Positions 8,605 to 16,530 are shown, numbered from the stretch's first letter. The stretch: DNA of 64,000 nt from an uncultured Acidobacteriia bacterium (GCA_903851195.1 CAINNJ010000064.1:310001-374000), one strand, 5' to 3'. Notes: generated from the letters alone by a model not told the origin. Program-made: numbers and translations.

Positions 8605-10281
8605 GTGACATACCGCGCCCTTCCCGCCGCCGCGCTGCTGCTCGCCGCCGCAGCCATTCTGTTTCCCCAGCAGCCCGCTGCCCGGAGCCCTCTTGCCGAT
8701 CTGAAAGCCGTGCCTCCGGTGCGGGCCTGTTCCGAACTCTCGAACGCCGATCTGAGTGCGGCGGTCGGCAGTAAGGTCCGGATCCGGGAGTCGTCGGAGG
8801 TCGCCGATGGCCGGCCGGCCCCGTATTGCCGCGTCCTCGGAACGATTGAGCCCGCGATTCAGTTCGAGGTCCGCCTGCCTCTTGCGCGGTGGACGCAGCG
8901 GTATCTGCAGACGGGGTGTGGCGGGCTGTGCGGCAACCTGAACGTCAATGTGGGCCGCGCGGAGGGCTGTGAACCGGCGACGAACGGCGAGGTCGCGCTG
9001 GCCTCCACGGACATGGGTCACAGTAACGGTCCCGGCCGGGGCAATGCCGATCCCACGTGGGCGGTGGAGAATCCGCAGTCCCGCATCGATTTCGCCTATC
9101 GCGGGGTCCATCTCACGGCTGTGGCGGCGAAGGCTCTGATCGTTCAGTATTACGGGCAGAAGGCGAAGTATTCGTATTTCAGCGGTTGTTCCGACGGCGG
9201 CCGTGAGGCTCTGATGGAAGCGCAGCGTTACCCGGGGGATTTCGACGGGATCGCGGCCGGCGCGCCCGCCATGAACTTCATCACGCAGAACACGTTCTAT
9301 CACGGCTGGAACGCTCACGTGAACACGGGGGCCGACGGAAAGCCCATTCTGACCGCCGACAAACTGCCCGTTCTGCACAAGGCGGTTCTGGACGCCTGCG
9401 ACGCGCTGGACGGGCTCAAGGACGGGCTCATCTCGAATCCGCCGGCCTGCAATTTCGATCCGGCGGTCACGATCTGCAAACCGGGGCAGGATGCCTCACA
9501 GTGCCTGACCGCCGCACAGGCCAACACGGCGAAAGAGATTTACGCGGGCGCGCACGATGCGCAGGGCCACAAGTTCGTGATCAGCGGCCCGCAACCGGGT
9601 TCGGAGCTTTTCTGGCAGGGCGTTTACGTGCCGCAGAGCGCGGGCGGCGCTATTTTCAGCGAGGGCATCGCGCTTGGCACGATCCGGTATCTGGCGTACG
9701 CGAAGCCGCTCGCGCCCACTTTCCCGCTGGCCGATTTCCGCTTCGACCAGGCCAACTTCGAGGCCATCAGCCCGATGCACGCGATCTACGACGCCACCGA
9801 TCCGGATCTCTCGAAATTCGCGGCGGGCGGCGGCAAGCTGCTGCTTTATCACGGCTGGTCGGATCCGCATATTTCGCCGCTGAACAGCATCGCTTACTAC
9901 ACGGCGATGCAGCGCAGCATGGGAGCGGCGAAGGTGGCTCAGTTCTCACGGATGTTCCTCTTTCCCGGCGGTTCTCACTGCAACGGCGGCGACGGACCGT
10001 TCGATTTCCCGCTGCTCAGCCTGCTGATGAACTGGGTGGAAGGCGGCGCGGCTCCCGACGCGATCGTGGCGTCGCATTCGGCGGGCCGGGGCAGTGCGCC
10101 GGATCGCCGCCGTCCGGTGTTCGCGTGGCCGGACGTGGCGGCTTACAAGGGTTCCGGCGACATCAACGACGCGGCCAGTTTCGAGCGCAAACCGGGGCCC
10201 GCGGTGCCGCCCGCGAAGCTTGCGTGGCAGGGCTCCGGCTTTTATCGCGCGGGGTATGAGAAATCGGAAATTCCCCGGTAA
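8605..10281 (+). CDS. Tannase / feruloyl esterase family protein
   Basis: A 558-residue exported α/β-hydrolase. The signal peptide runs from the GTG at 8605 ('TYRALPAAALLLAAAAILF'). The tannase-family CS-D-HC arrangement is visible: the Cys-Ser pair in 'FSGCSDGGREAL', an Asp in 'HGWSDPHISPLN' and the His-Cys pair in 'PGGSHCNGGDGP'; the two Cys are expected to form the disulfide that joins the catalytic Ser and His. Family members hydrolyse galloyl or hydroxycinnamoyl esters. The adjacent divergent gallate dioxygenase favours galloyl esters (tannins). An ATG at 8560 would overlap the divergent gene's start, so the GTG with a TATGAT box 6 nt upstream is preferred. Confidence 0.87.
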   Translation: MTYRALPAAALLLAAAAILFPQQPAARSPLADLKAVPPVRACSELSNADLSAAVGSKVRIRESSEVADGRPAPYCRVLGTIEPAIQFEVRLPLARWTQRYLQTGCGGLCGNLNVNVGRAEGCEPATNGEVALASTDMGHSNGPGRGNADPTWAVENPQSRIDFAYRGVHLTAVAAKALIVQYYGQKAKYSYFSGCSDGGREALMEAQRYPGDFDGIAAGAPAMNFITQNTFYHGWNAHVNTGADGKPILTADKLPVLHKAVLDACDALDGLKDGLISNPPACNFDPAVTICKPGQDASQCLTAAQANTAKEIYAGAHDAQGHKFVISGPQPGSELFWQGVYVPQSAGGAIFSEGIALGTIRYLAYAKPLAPTFPLADFRFDQANFEAISPMHAIYDATDPDLSKFAAGGGKLLLYHGWSDPHISPLNSIAYYTAMQRSMGAAKVAQFSRMFLFPGGSHCNGGDGPFDFPLLSLLMNWVEGGAAPDAIVASHSAGRGSAPDRRRPVFAWPDVAAYKGSGDINDAASFERKPGPAVPPAKLAWQGSGFYRAGYEKSEIPR

Positions 10282-10336
10282 CTGGTTACGAGTGTCCGAG
10301 CGGAACATGGTATTCTCCCGCAGAGGAGTCCCCCTT

Positions 10337-11251
10337 ATGGAAGAAGCGAAGATCAAGGTCCCAAGCGGTGCGGTGCAGTTGTACAACCTGTTTATTCACG
10401 GCGAAATCGACCGCCGTGCGTTTTTCGATGGGCTGCAGAAGTTTGTGACGGGCGGCGCGGCCGTGGCGGCGCTGGCTGAAGCGCTGATGCCGAATTACGC
10501 GGCCGGCCAGCAGGTTTCGAAGACCGATGAGCGGATCAAGACCAGCTATGAGACCGTTCCATCGCCGCAGGGCAATGGCTCGATCAAGGGTTATCTGGTG
10601 CGGCCCGTGAGCGCCGACACGCGGGACGCGAAGCCGGCGAAGCTTCCCGGGATTATCGTGGTGCACGAGAACCGCGGGCTGAATCCGCATATTGAAGACG
10701 TGGCGCGCCGGTTCGCGCTGGCCGGGTTCATGGCGTTCGCGCCGGACGGGCTGACTTCGGCCGGTGGTTTTCCGGGCGACGATTATCATGGCGGGCAGTT
10801 GTTCAGCAAGATCGACGGGAAGAAGATGTTCGAGGATATGGTGGCGGCCGCGCTGTGGCTGAAGGGCCGGTCGGATTGCACAGGGAAGATCGGCGTTACG
10901 GGTTTTTGTTATGGAGGCGGGGTGTCGAATAATCTCGCGGTGAGGCTGGGCGCGGATCTTTCGGCCGCGGCGCCGTTTTATGGCGGAGCGCCGAGTTCCA
11001 AGGACGATGTCGCGAAGATTAAGGCGGCCGTTCTGGTGCATCACGGCGGGCTGGATACGCGACTGGCGGGAGCGTGGCCCGCGTATGACGCCTTGCTGAC
11101 GGAGGCGAATGTGACGCACGAGGGTTATATCTACGCGGGCGCGGTGCATGGATTCCATTGCGACGCCACGCCGGAACGGTATAACAAAGTGGCCGCGGAT
11201 CTGGCGTGGGGACGCACGGTGGACTGGTTTAACAAGCACGTGCGGGCGTAA
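10337..11251 (+). CDS. Dienelactone hydrolase family protein
   Basis: A 304-residue α/β-hydrolase with the dienelactone hydrolase triad: Cys in 'VTGFCYGGGVS', Asp in 'HHGGLDTRLAG' and His in 'GAVHGFHCDATP'. Before the hydrolase domain (from about residue 65) comes an unusual 60-residue N-terminal section with 'DRRAFFDGLQKFVTGGAAV', which resembles a twin-arginine-like or membrane-proximal segment that does not start at residue 1. Family members open dienelactones or related lactones and esters. Its place after the tannase suggests a role in aromatic compound use, but this is inference. The ATG at 10337 is chosen because AGAGGAG ends 8 nt upstream; upstream in-frame ATGs lack a ribosome site. 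Confidence 0.85.
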   Translation: MEEAKIKVPSGAVQLYNLFIHGEIDRRAFFDGLQKFVTGGAAVAALAEALMPNYAAGQQVSKTDERIKTSYETVPSPQGNGSIKGYLVRPVSADTRDAKPAKLPGIIVVHENRGLNPHIEDVARRFALAGFMAFAPDGLTSAGGFPGDDYHGGQLFSKIDGKKMFEDMVAAALWLKGRSDCTGKIGVTGFCYGGGVSNNLAVRLGADLSAAAPFYGGAPSSKDDVAKIKAAVLVHHGGLDTRLAGAWPAYDALLTEANVTHEGYIYAGAVHGFHCDATPERYNKVAADLAWGRTVDWFNKHVRA

Positions 11252-11880
11252 CGGCCGGGCTTTTCGATGCGCCGCGGGGGTCTGGTGTGGGCCACCGCGG
11301 CGCATGTGGTTTTCCCGATTTTGGAGGGCGGCGCGGGAAAAAAGTGCGTTTTTATTGGGAAATTTAGGTTCGTTTTGCAGGATCACCGCCGCGGAGGCCT
11401 TCTCCGCGGCGAAAAATCGACCCCGGTTGCGGGTCAGGATATGCGATTTTCAAAGATCTGGCGGCCGGAGGTCCTTTTTCGGGTGCAGCCGCGGGGTTTT
11501 CCTACTGCCTTACACGCGCCAGTGTGGCACGCGTCGGCGGAGTGGTGGTGGGTGTTTGCAGTTAAGGTCATTGTTTTCAGCGTGAAAAATTTTTTATTTT
11601 TGCGTTACTCGTTTTTTGACTCTTGCTGTCTTCCCCGGTTCAAACCGACCCGGTACAGGCGCGCGGATCGCGGAAGTCGGCTGGAATCACGTTATGGACT
11701 CCCATTTGTCGGTCATCGTCGGGGATCCTGAGATCCTGGGCGAAGCGTTGCCGCCCGGATTGCATGAAGGTCCTGCCTGGGTTGGCGGCTGAAGCGACTT
11801 GTCCGGCAGCGGGCGGGGCACACCGCCACACACCATGCCGCCAAGTGACTGTACGGCTTGTCTCACCGATTCAACGGTCG
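11252..11880. other. Non-coding stretch after the hydrolase operon
   Basis: No convincing gene is seen. The open frames here have no start signals and no recognisable protein pattern. The stretch holds one strong inverted repeat (11387-11411) and an AT-rich tract around 11570-11625, unlike the GC-rich surroundings. Confidence 0.5.
11387..11411. repeat. Perfect 10-bp inverted repeat (hairpin)
   Basis: CGCCGCGGAG (11387-11396), loop GCCTT, then CTCCGCGGCG (11402-11411), a perfect 10/5/10 hairpin 136 bp after the hydrolase stop. It is followed by an A-run, not a T-run, on the plus strand, so it is not a classical rho-independent terminator for the upstream gene. It may still stop or stabilise the transcript. 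Confidence 0.5.
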
Positions 11881-12069
11881 CGAGCTTTTGAAGAACCGCT
11901 CGGGTTGCAGCCGCCGTGCGCGGCTGAACGGGTGGTTCCACTAACTCACGGCGCCGCGCACGACGGCTCCCGAGCTTTTGAAGAACCGCTCGGGTTGCAG
12001 CCGGCGGGCGCGGCTGAACGGGTGGTTGCTCGGCCTAACGGCGCCGCGCCCGACGGCTCCCGAGCTTCT
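11881..12069. repeat. 90-bp tandem repeat, two full copies plus a start of a third
   Basis: Unit 1 is 11881-11970, unit 2 is 11971-12060, and a third copy begins with CGAGCTTCTGA at 12061. Each unit contains an imperfect hairpin: CAGCCG paired with CGGCTG across a 7-nt loop (11908-11926 in unit 1), flanked by AACC and GGTT that can extend the stem. The unit length is a multiple of three and both strands stay open, but no start or protein family supports translation. The role is unknown. Confidence 0.8.
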
Positions 12070-12268
12070 GAGATGGCGATATTTTCGATCCCTGGGTTTC
12101 GAAGTTTCAGGCTGCGCGGGTCGGTGGCGCAATGAAACGTTGCGATGATGGTCCGGTGATTCAGGTTGGTGGTGCGGTCAGGGAAGCGCGTGACCTCTTC
12201 CGTTTGTTAACCAGCCTGCGAGACCTGAACGCCGCCTGGGAATGTGGACCCGATTCGTCGAACCAGGT

Positions 12269-12520
12269 CTACGGGAGCGTATTCACATACAGGAACGTAA
12301 AAGGGGACTTCGCCGGCGGTTGTTCGAGTTCATCCGCGTGAACTTCCTGGCGGATACCCGCGGGCTTCCCGGCATCCAGTAACTTCTGCAATTCGGCGGC
12401 GAAGTGCGGGTCCGAGGCCAGCAGTTCGTGAAGCGTTCCTTCGAGGCGGGTTTTTATTCCGGGAAGCGTTTTGGGCACTTGCTCAATGCCGAGCACACAT
12501 ATCCTCGCGGCCGCGAGGCC
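12269..12520 (-). pseudogene. Remnant of a TIR-partner-like C-terminal domain, chimeric
   Basis: The first 23 codons, directly after an in-frame TAA, resemble residues 144-165 of the intact membrane protein at 14622-15311. 'VLGIEQVPKTLP' here matches 'VLGVENVPKALP' there, and both blocks begin with Leu-Ala-Ala-Ala. By hand count 14 of 22 residues and 45 of 66 bases are identical. The similarity then stops, and about 60 residues of unrelated sequence follow, including a helical stretch 'ELLASDPHFAAELQKLL'. A GTG at 12496 could start a 75-residue product, but no ribosome site is seen. It reads in the same frame as the end of the broken nucleotidyltransferase upstream. Best explained as a recombination scar. 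Confidence 0.5.
12503..12518. repeat. Perfect 16-bp palindrome at the gene-remnant junction
   Basis: CCTCGCGGCCGCGAGG is a perfect palindrome. It lies 3 bp from the stop codon that ends the nucleotidyltransferase frame and inside the start of the TIR-partner-like remnant. The GCGGCCGCG core also occurs at the matching place in the intact partner gene. Confidence 0.7.
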
Positions 12521-12932
12521 TTAAAGGCTCGGCAGATCCAGCGTCCACACCTCGCGGTCGAAGGCCGACAGTTTCACGCAGCCTTTGCGAACCTCATCCC
12601 AGCCCCCAACGCCTGCGACCTTCCCCTCTCCGCTCCGCCTCGGCCAGAAGATCGATTCGACCCAGATCCGTGTCCAGGGTAAAGACAGTGCCGCCGTGCA
12701 GGGTCCGGTCATCCCAAATGAAAGGGAGTTCGCGAGGAAAGCCGGCAGGTCGGGGATGGAAGGGAGCCAGCGCGAGCGCCAGCCGACGCAAATTATCCCG
12801 GTTTCGCGAATAACACAGATCGAGATCGCTGGTGAGGTGAGCGCTGCCGTGCATGATGGCCGACCATCCGCCAATAATGACGAACTCGACGCCCGCATCG
12901 GTGAGCGCCTGCACGGCCAGAACGAAATTCAT
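12521..12932 (-). pseudogene. Nucleotidyltransferase, frameshifted
   Basis: The first frame (12932 down to 12594) encodes the N-terminus of a pol-β-fold minimal nucleotidyltransferase: 'VEFVIIGGWSAIMHGSAHL' followed by the metal-binding Asp-x-Asp in 'TSDLDLCYSR', then 'LPFIWDDRTL' and 'GRIDLLAE'. The family then continues with a 'V.GVGGWDEV' section, and here that part ('VAGVGGWDEVRKGCVKL...VWTLDLPSL') lies in another frame that stops at 12521. So a frameshift lies near 12620-12650, and the usual C-terminus after 'DLPSL' is missing too. The start overlaps the 67-residue protein upstream (ATGA). In intact form the pair resembles toxin-antitoxin-like NTase modules. Confidence 0.7.
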
Positions 12933-13132
12933 GAATTCCGGCGGCGCGCGATGCCCTGCAGATGTTCGGCCGCGACACAGGCCGCGTGCATCCGGCGCAC
13001 ACGCTCGGCGGGGGTTAGTCTTAGATTCGCTATCAGGAGGTTGAGATCGATGCCGAAATCGCGGGCGGCTTCGATGCGGCTGCCCGGCGCCGGGTGGCGA
13101 AGCCGCTCAATTGTGTTCTCCAGCCGGTTCAC
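12929..13132 (-). CDS. Small protein paired with the nucleotidyltransferase
   Basis: A 67-residue protein: 'MNRLENTIERLRHPAPGSRI' followed by 'EAARDFGIDLNLLIANLRLT' and a helical, Arg-rich end. Proteins of this pattern commonly precede a small nucleotidyltransferase gene, and here the TGA overlaps the ATG of that gene (12929-12932). The role in such pairs is not established; an antitoxin or partner subunit is possible. Its own start lies within the end of the NTPase remnant upstream (26-bp overlap). Because its partner is broken, it may no longer be functional. Confidence 0.6.
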   Translation of the reverse strand: MNRLENTIERLRHPAPGSRIEAARDFGIDLNLLIANLRLTPAERVRRMHAACVAAEHLQGIARRRNS

Positions 13133-13616
13133 GACCCCATGTTAGCTCTCCGGGGCGGTGTTTGGGAGTTGACCGGGGATAAGGGGATGAGAAAGCGCGT
13201 GCGTTCGTGGCGAACTCGTCACGCCCGTTGCGGCGACGGGGCCCAAGCAGCCCGTGGCTGAATGGAGCAAGCCGCGCGGCCAGTTGCCCTCTTAGGAACT
13301 CGACCGCCGGACGTATCGTGCCCGAACCGGCCGGGCCGATCAGCGTTCGCACGGAGACCCGCTCCGGCGCGGCCAGCCACGCGTCGAGAAAGTCCAGTTC
13401 GGCCGCACGCGCGGCTTCCTGAAAGGGGACGCCCTGGAAGTACGGGATGAGCAGCCGGCGTTCCAGTTCGGGTTTTGCCTTCGTAAACTTGTTCAGGTAA
13501 CGCGCGTGCGCGACGGCGGAAAGCGGGCGGTCAGCTCCGATGTGGACAGCGTTTTCTTCGCCCGCGATCATGACCACGATGCTGCTTTCGGAAGCCGTTG
13601 CCGTTTGCGCGGACAT
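13107..13616 (-). pseudogene. N-terminal remnant of a P-loop NTPase, Walker A degenerate
   Basis: A 169-residue frame with the look of the lead-in to an AAA/STAND NTPase: 'YLNKFTKAKPELERRLLIPY', then 'EAARAAELDFLDAWLAAPERV' and a P-loop-like 'TLIGPAGSGTIRPAVEFL' at about residues 91-108. The invariant Lys of GxxGxGK[S/T] is replaced by Thr-Ile, and no Walker B or later domain follows. Instead the frame ends in a Pro/Arg-rich tail and runs into the next small gene. Both facts suggest a truncated, decayed gene. The first 30 residues, rich in Ser/Ala, are unremarkable. The alternative, a short protein that has lost ATP binding, cannot be excluded. Confidence 0.5.
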
Positions 13617-13844
13617 TGTGCGGGAGTTCTGAGAATAGCCGGAGTCGCCGTTGCGGGCAAGGGAAATTTCGGGGGAATTCCCGGAAAGTCACAGCGATGG
13701 GAACCGGCTGATTATTCGCGGGCGCGGAAACATTCCGTGTCAGGCGTCGACCAGGCCGGTATCGGGTTCAGAGATATTGGACTCCTGCGCAGTCGAATTC
13801 CCGCCCGGATGAGCCGCAAAATTCTCGCGTGGATGAACCACAGA

Positions 13845-14522
13845 TCAGGGCACTTCGATGCATCTCCAGAACTGGCCCTGCTCGTCCGGTACACCCCGCT
13901 CGTTGCACCTCGTCACTGCCAGGATGGAAGATTTTTGGCGCGCGAGCTTTAATGGCATGTGTTGAATCGTTGGCGGCGCGGCTGGATCGACCGGGTTCCA
14001 GGGCAGATGCTTCGGGACAAGCTTAGTCGGCTTTGTCGGGGAATACAAAACATAGTGGAAGTTGATTTGGACCGAGTCTGGATCGAGTTCCCTGTAAAAA
14101 CCATAAAGCTGCTCCAGGCGCGTCACTTTACTTCCATATTGCCCGCTGGTGAAGTGGCCGTAAGCCTTGGCCTCAATCAGGATCAGATGATAGGGAACTG
14201 TCGCCGCGGGGTCGTGGGCCACGACGAGGAGATCGAGGTCCTCCTGGTTTCCCTTGACGAGTTCGCCGGTTTTCGGCTGGCGGGTAAGGGTTTCTCCCTT
14301 CACGAACGTGAGCAACGCACCGGCAAGCCAGTCGAAGTGGAAGTCCGTAGTCCACCATGCGTGTTCCAGCAATTCCGCGGGAAGTGCAGTAGCCTCCGCC
14401 AACCGCGCACGGAAATCTTTCTCCAGAGGCAGTGGTTTGTCCTGGCAGCCGAGAATGTCGCGAATCAGGAGATTTCTTTCTTTTCGGTTAAATCTTTCGA
14501 GAATGTCAACCAGTTGGCTCAA
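13845..14522 (-). CDS. PD-(D/E)XK nuclease-like protein
   Basis: A 225-residue protein with a nuclease-like core: Asp97 in 'NQEDLDLLVVA' followed by Glu117-x-Lys119 in 'YHLILIEAKAYG', which matches the PD-(D/E)XK arrangement (Asp on one strand, E-x-K on the next). A helix with 'SKVTRLEQLYGFYREL' follows. No DNA-binding domain or signal peptide is visible. It lies among minus-strand accessory genes downstream of the TIR operon, with 99 bp separating it from the nearest one, so it may be part of the same defence-type cluster or an independent restriction-like nuclease. Length and composition look intact. Confidence 0.6.
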   Translation of the reverse strand: MSQLVDILERFNRKERNLLIRDILGCQDKPLPLEKDFRARLAEATALPAELLEHAWWTTDFHFDWLAGALLTFVKGETLTRQPKTGELVKGNQEDLDLLVVAHDPAATVPYHLILIEAKAYGHFTSGQYGSKVTRLEQLYGFYRELDPDSVQINFHYVLYSPTKPTKLVPKHLPWNPVDPAAPPTIQHMPLKLARQKSSILAVTRCNERGVPDEQGQFWRCIEVP

Positions 14523-14621
14523 TTATTTTCACCCTGGGAAGAGGTTACACGGTCGGATCTGTCCTGCTACGCGCTCCCCGGCGCGAGGTGCGATCCTGGG
14601 ATTGATAAATGCAGGCGGGGG

Positions 14622-15311
14622 CTATTGCCGGGGCGTCCGATCCCCGCCACCGGGCGCCAGCCACACTTCGAAGTGATTCGGGCGCGTGGCCGTGCTGTTC
14701 TCAAACTGCTTCAGATAAATCACGGTCACATTCGCCTCGCCGGCGCTCTTCAGCACGGCCGCGATCTTCGCCGCTTCCGGCTGCTCGGCGGCGTGATAGT
14801 AACGGACATCGCTGCCCTTCTGCCGGGGAAGCGCTTTCGGCACATTCTCCACGCCGAGCACCAGATAGCCCGCGGCCGCAAGCGCCTTGCGGACCTGTTG
14901 CGCCCGAGTGCTATCGTCGCGGCTCACCGTTTGAATATAGATTCTGGGCAGGAGCGCCGCGGATTGGGGGAAGGCCTCGAGCTGCCTGGACACCGCGTCC
15001 CGCCGCTGCGCCTCCGACACTTCGGAGAGCGCGCCGACCACGGCCGCCTTTTGCCGTTCCGCAAATTCCTTCTCGCGACCGAGCCTCAGGATGTCCTCCG
15101 CCAGAGTCTTCTTCTCCATTAAGAGGCGGGCGGTTTCAAGGCGCAACGCCGCGAGTCGCGAGGAGGCGAAACCGATGAGGCCCACCAGAACCACGGCTGC
15201 GACCGCGACAGAACCCCAGGCGCTGACCGCGGCTCGCTTCTGCAGACGGAGTTGCCGCCGTTCCAACACTTCCAGCGCTTTCACGCGTTCTTCGGGAGTC
15301 ATGAAGGTCAT
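14622..15311 (-). CDS. Membrane-anchored coiled-coil protein, partner of the TIR protein
   Basis: A 229-residue protein coupled to the TIR gene (ATGA overlap 15308-15311). It has a short basic N-terminus, one transmembrane segment (about residues 29-50), a charged helical or coiled-coil region (about 52-112) and a C-terminal α/β domain (about 122-218, 'PRIYIQTVSRDDS' to 'FEVWLAPGG'). The C-terminal domain resembles LytR_C or SPOR-like small domains in layout, but this is a weak match by eye. If the N-terminus is inside, the C-terminal domain faces the periplasm. A degraded copy of residues 144-165 lies at 12452-12517. Function unknown; its obligate pairing with a TIR protein suggests a shared sensing role. 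Confidence 0.65.
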   Translation of the reverse strand: MTFMTPEERVKALEVLERRQLRLQKRAAVSAWGSVAVAAVVLVGLIGFASSRLAALRLETARLLMEKKTLAEDILRLGREKEFAERQKAAVVGALSEVSEAQRRDAVSRQLEAFPQSAALLPRIYIQTVSRDDSTRAQQVRKALAAAGYLVLGVENVPKALPRQKGSDVRYYHAAEQPEAAKIAAVLKSAGEANVTVIYLKQFENSTATRPNHFEVWLAPGGGDRTPRQ

Positions 15312-16168
15312 CCTGCCGCTGCCTCTCCTGCCGGTGCTTGCCGCCTGCCCTCGGCGATTCCCGCCATGCGCCGGAGGATGGACTCAAGGGTCACGCGGAA
15401 ATCCGCGCAGGCCGGCTGGTTGGGGCAGTAGAGTTCGATGCCGTCCCGGATGCCGCTCAACCGGAGCACCTCGGAGCGGTTGGCGTTTATCCGCGCGGTG
15501 ATCGCCCAGGCGACGGCGCCGGTGACGATCAGGCTTCCGGTGGCCATGGTGCCCGTCCACAGGGTTCCGGCGCTGCCCAGGAAGATCGCGACGCCGGCAG
15601 TTGCCGCCAGGCCAACTCCGCCGGCAACCCATCGGGCGATCCCGAGTCCTTTGGCGGCACTGGCTTCCCGCGCGATCATGCGTTCGAGAATCCTGACGTC
15701 GGGCCCCAGAACGCTGGGGTTGGAGCTTTGGGGAACGGGCGCGGGGAGATGGATATCGCCGCGGCGCACTCCGCTCACGATTCCTTCGACCGCGGATTGC
15801 AGGTGCTCACCGGTCAGAAAGTCGACGCTCTGGACCGGCTTCAGCAGAAGGGGCAGTTCGGAATCGTCCAGGCGGACGGGGATGATGGGCATGTGCACGG
15901 TGAGCGCGACGTTCCATTCGCGCTGCACCCACTCGGAGGCGGCCGCTTTTTGCGAATGGAACAGGACGATGCAGCGCGACTCCCGCAGACCGGTTTGCAG
16001 CTTCCCGATCCAGGAGTCTCCGGGACGGATCTGCCCGCGGTCCCGCCAGACTTCGAGTCCCCGCGCTTCGAGCGCCCGCTCCACTCCGGCCACGCGCGGT
16101 TCGTCTTCGCGCGCGTAGCTGAGGAACACGTCGAAAGATTTGGGATCACCGGGCGCCATGGCAGCCAC
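15308..16168 (-). CDS. TIR-domain membrane protein
   Basis: A 286-residue protein. The TIR domain covers about residues 10-140: 'SFDVFLSYAREDEPRV' (βA), 'RGLEVWRDRGQIRPGDSW' (BB region) and 'SRCIVLFHSQKAAASEWVQREW', in which Glu84 of the W-x-x-E element is the expected catalytic residue of NAD+-cleaving TIR domains. After a Pro/Ser linker two hydrophobic segments follow (about 187-235), then a cytoplasmic tail. It should therefore be an inner-membrane TIR protein. Bacterial TIR proteins often act in anti-phage defence by NAD+ depletion or nucleotide signalling; here that is inference. The GTG at 16168 and an ATG at 16159 are both possible starts. Confidence 0.82.
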   Translation of the reverse strand: MAAMAPGDPKSFDVFLSYAREDEPRVAGVERALEARGLEVWRDRGQIRPGDSWIGKLQTGLRESRCIVLFHSQKAAASEWVQREWNVALTVHMPIIPVRLDDSELPLLLKPVQSVDFLTGEHLQSAVEGIVSGVRRGDIHLPAPVPQSSNPSVLGPDVRILERMIAREASAAKGLGIARWVAGGVGLAATAGVAIFLGSAGTLWTGTMATGSLIVTGAVAWAITARINANRSEVLRLSGIRDGIELYCPNQPACADFRVTLESILRRMAGIAEGRRQAPAGEAAAG

Positions 16169-16530
16169 CAGTTAGTCTACAAATTGGCGCTGGTCGGGTC
16201 TGCCGCGAGCGTTGCAACCGTCGCGGCACTTCCGGCGGCGGGATACTCCGCAGCCGCCGAATTGCAGGCCATTCTTCCCGATGAAAAATATTTACAGGAA
16301 GAACTCCTGATTAATTGTTTACGGCGCGGCCGGTTCAGCGCGGTCCTCGCGCCAGCCGATCGGCACGGGCACCGCGGCGGGCACGCGCAAAGGGCCGGGA
16401 CCCCGATATTACAGAATTCCGACAAAGGCGTTCCGAAGCCGGCGGCAGCCGGCCGCGGACGGACAGAGGCCCCGCCAACCGGCAGGATCGCCAGTGAAAC
16501 CGCGGAAATCCGACTTTGACACTCGTAATA
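16169..16530. other. Intergenic stretch between TIR operon and PEP-CTERM gene
   Basis: No gene is supported here. It must hold the TIR operon promoter (minus strand), but no clear -35/-10 pair was found. The open frame that crosses it on the plus strand is the antisense shadow of the TIR gene. Confidence 0.4.

Noticed and set aside
11267-11731. Open frame of about 150 codons on the plus strand after the dienelactone hydrolase gene
   Set aside because: No ribosome site, odd composition, crosses an AT-rich non-coding tract and a hairpin, and no recognisable protein pattern.
11881-12069. Possible CRISPR array or coding repeat
   Set aside because: The 90-bp units are direct, adjacent copies with no distinct spacers, and no cas genes are present; the 30-codon frames have no start or family support.
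15338-16519. Plus-strand open frame that runs across the TIR gene and the gap beside it
   Set aside because: Mostly antisense to the TIR gene; the part in the gap is low-complexity and has no independent start.
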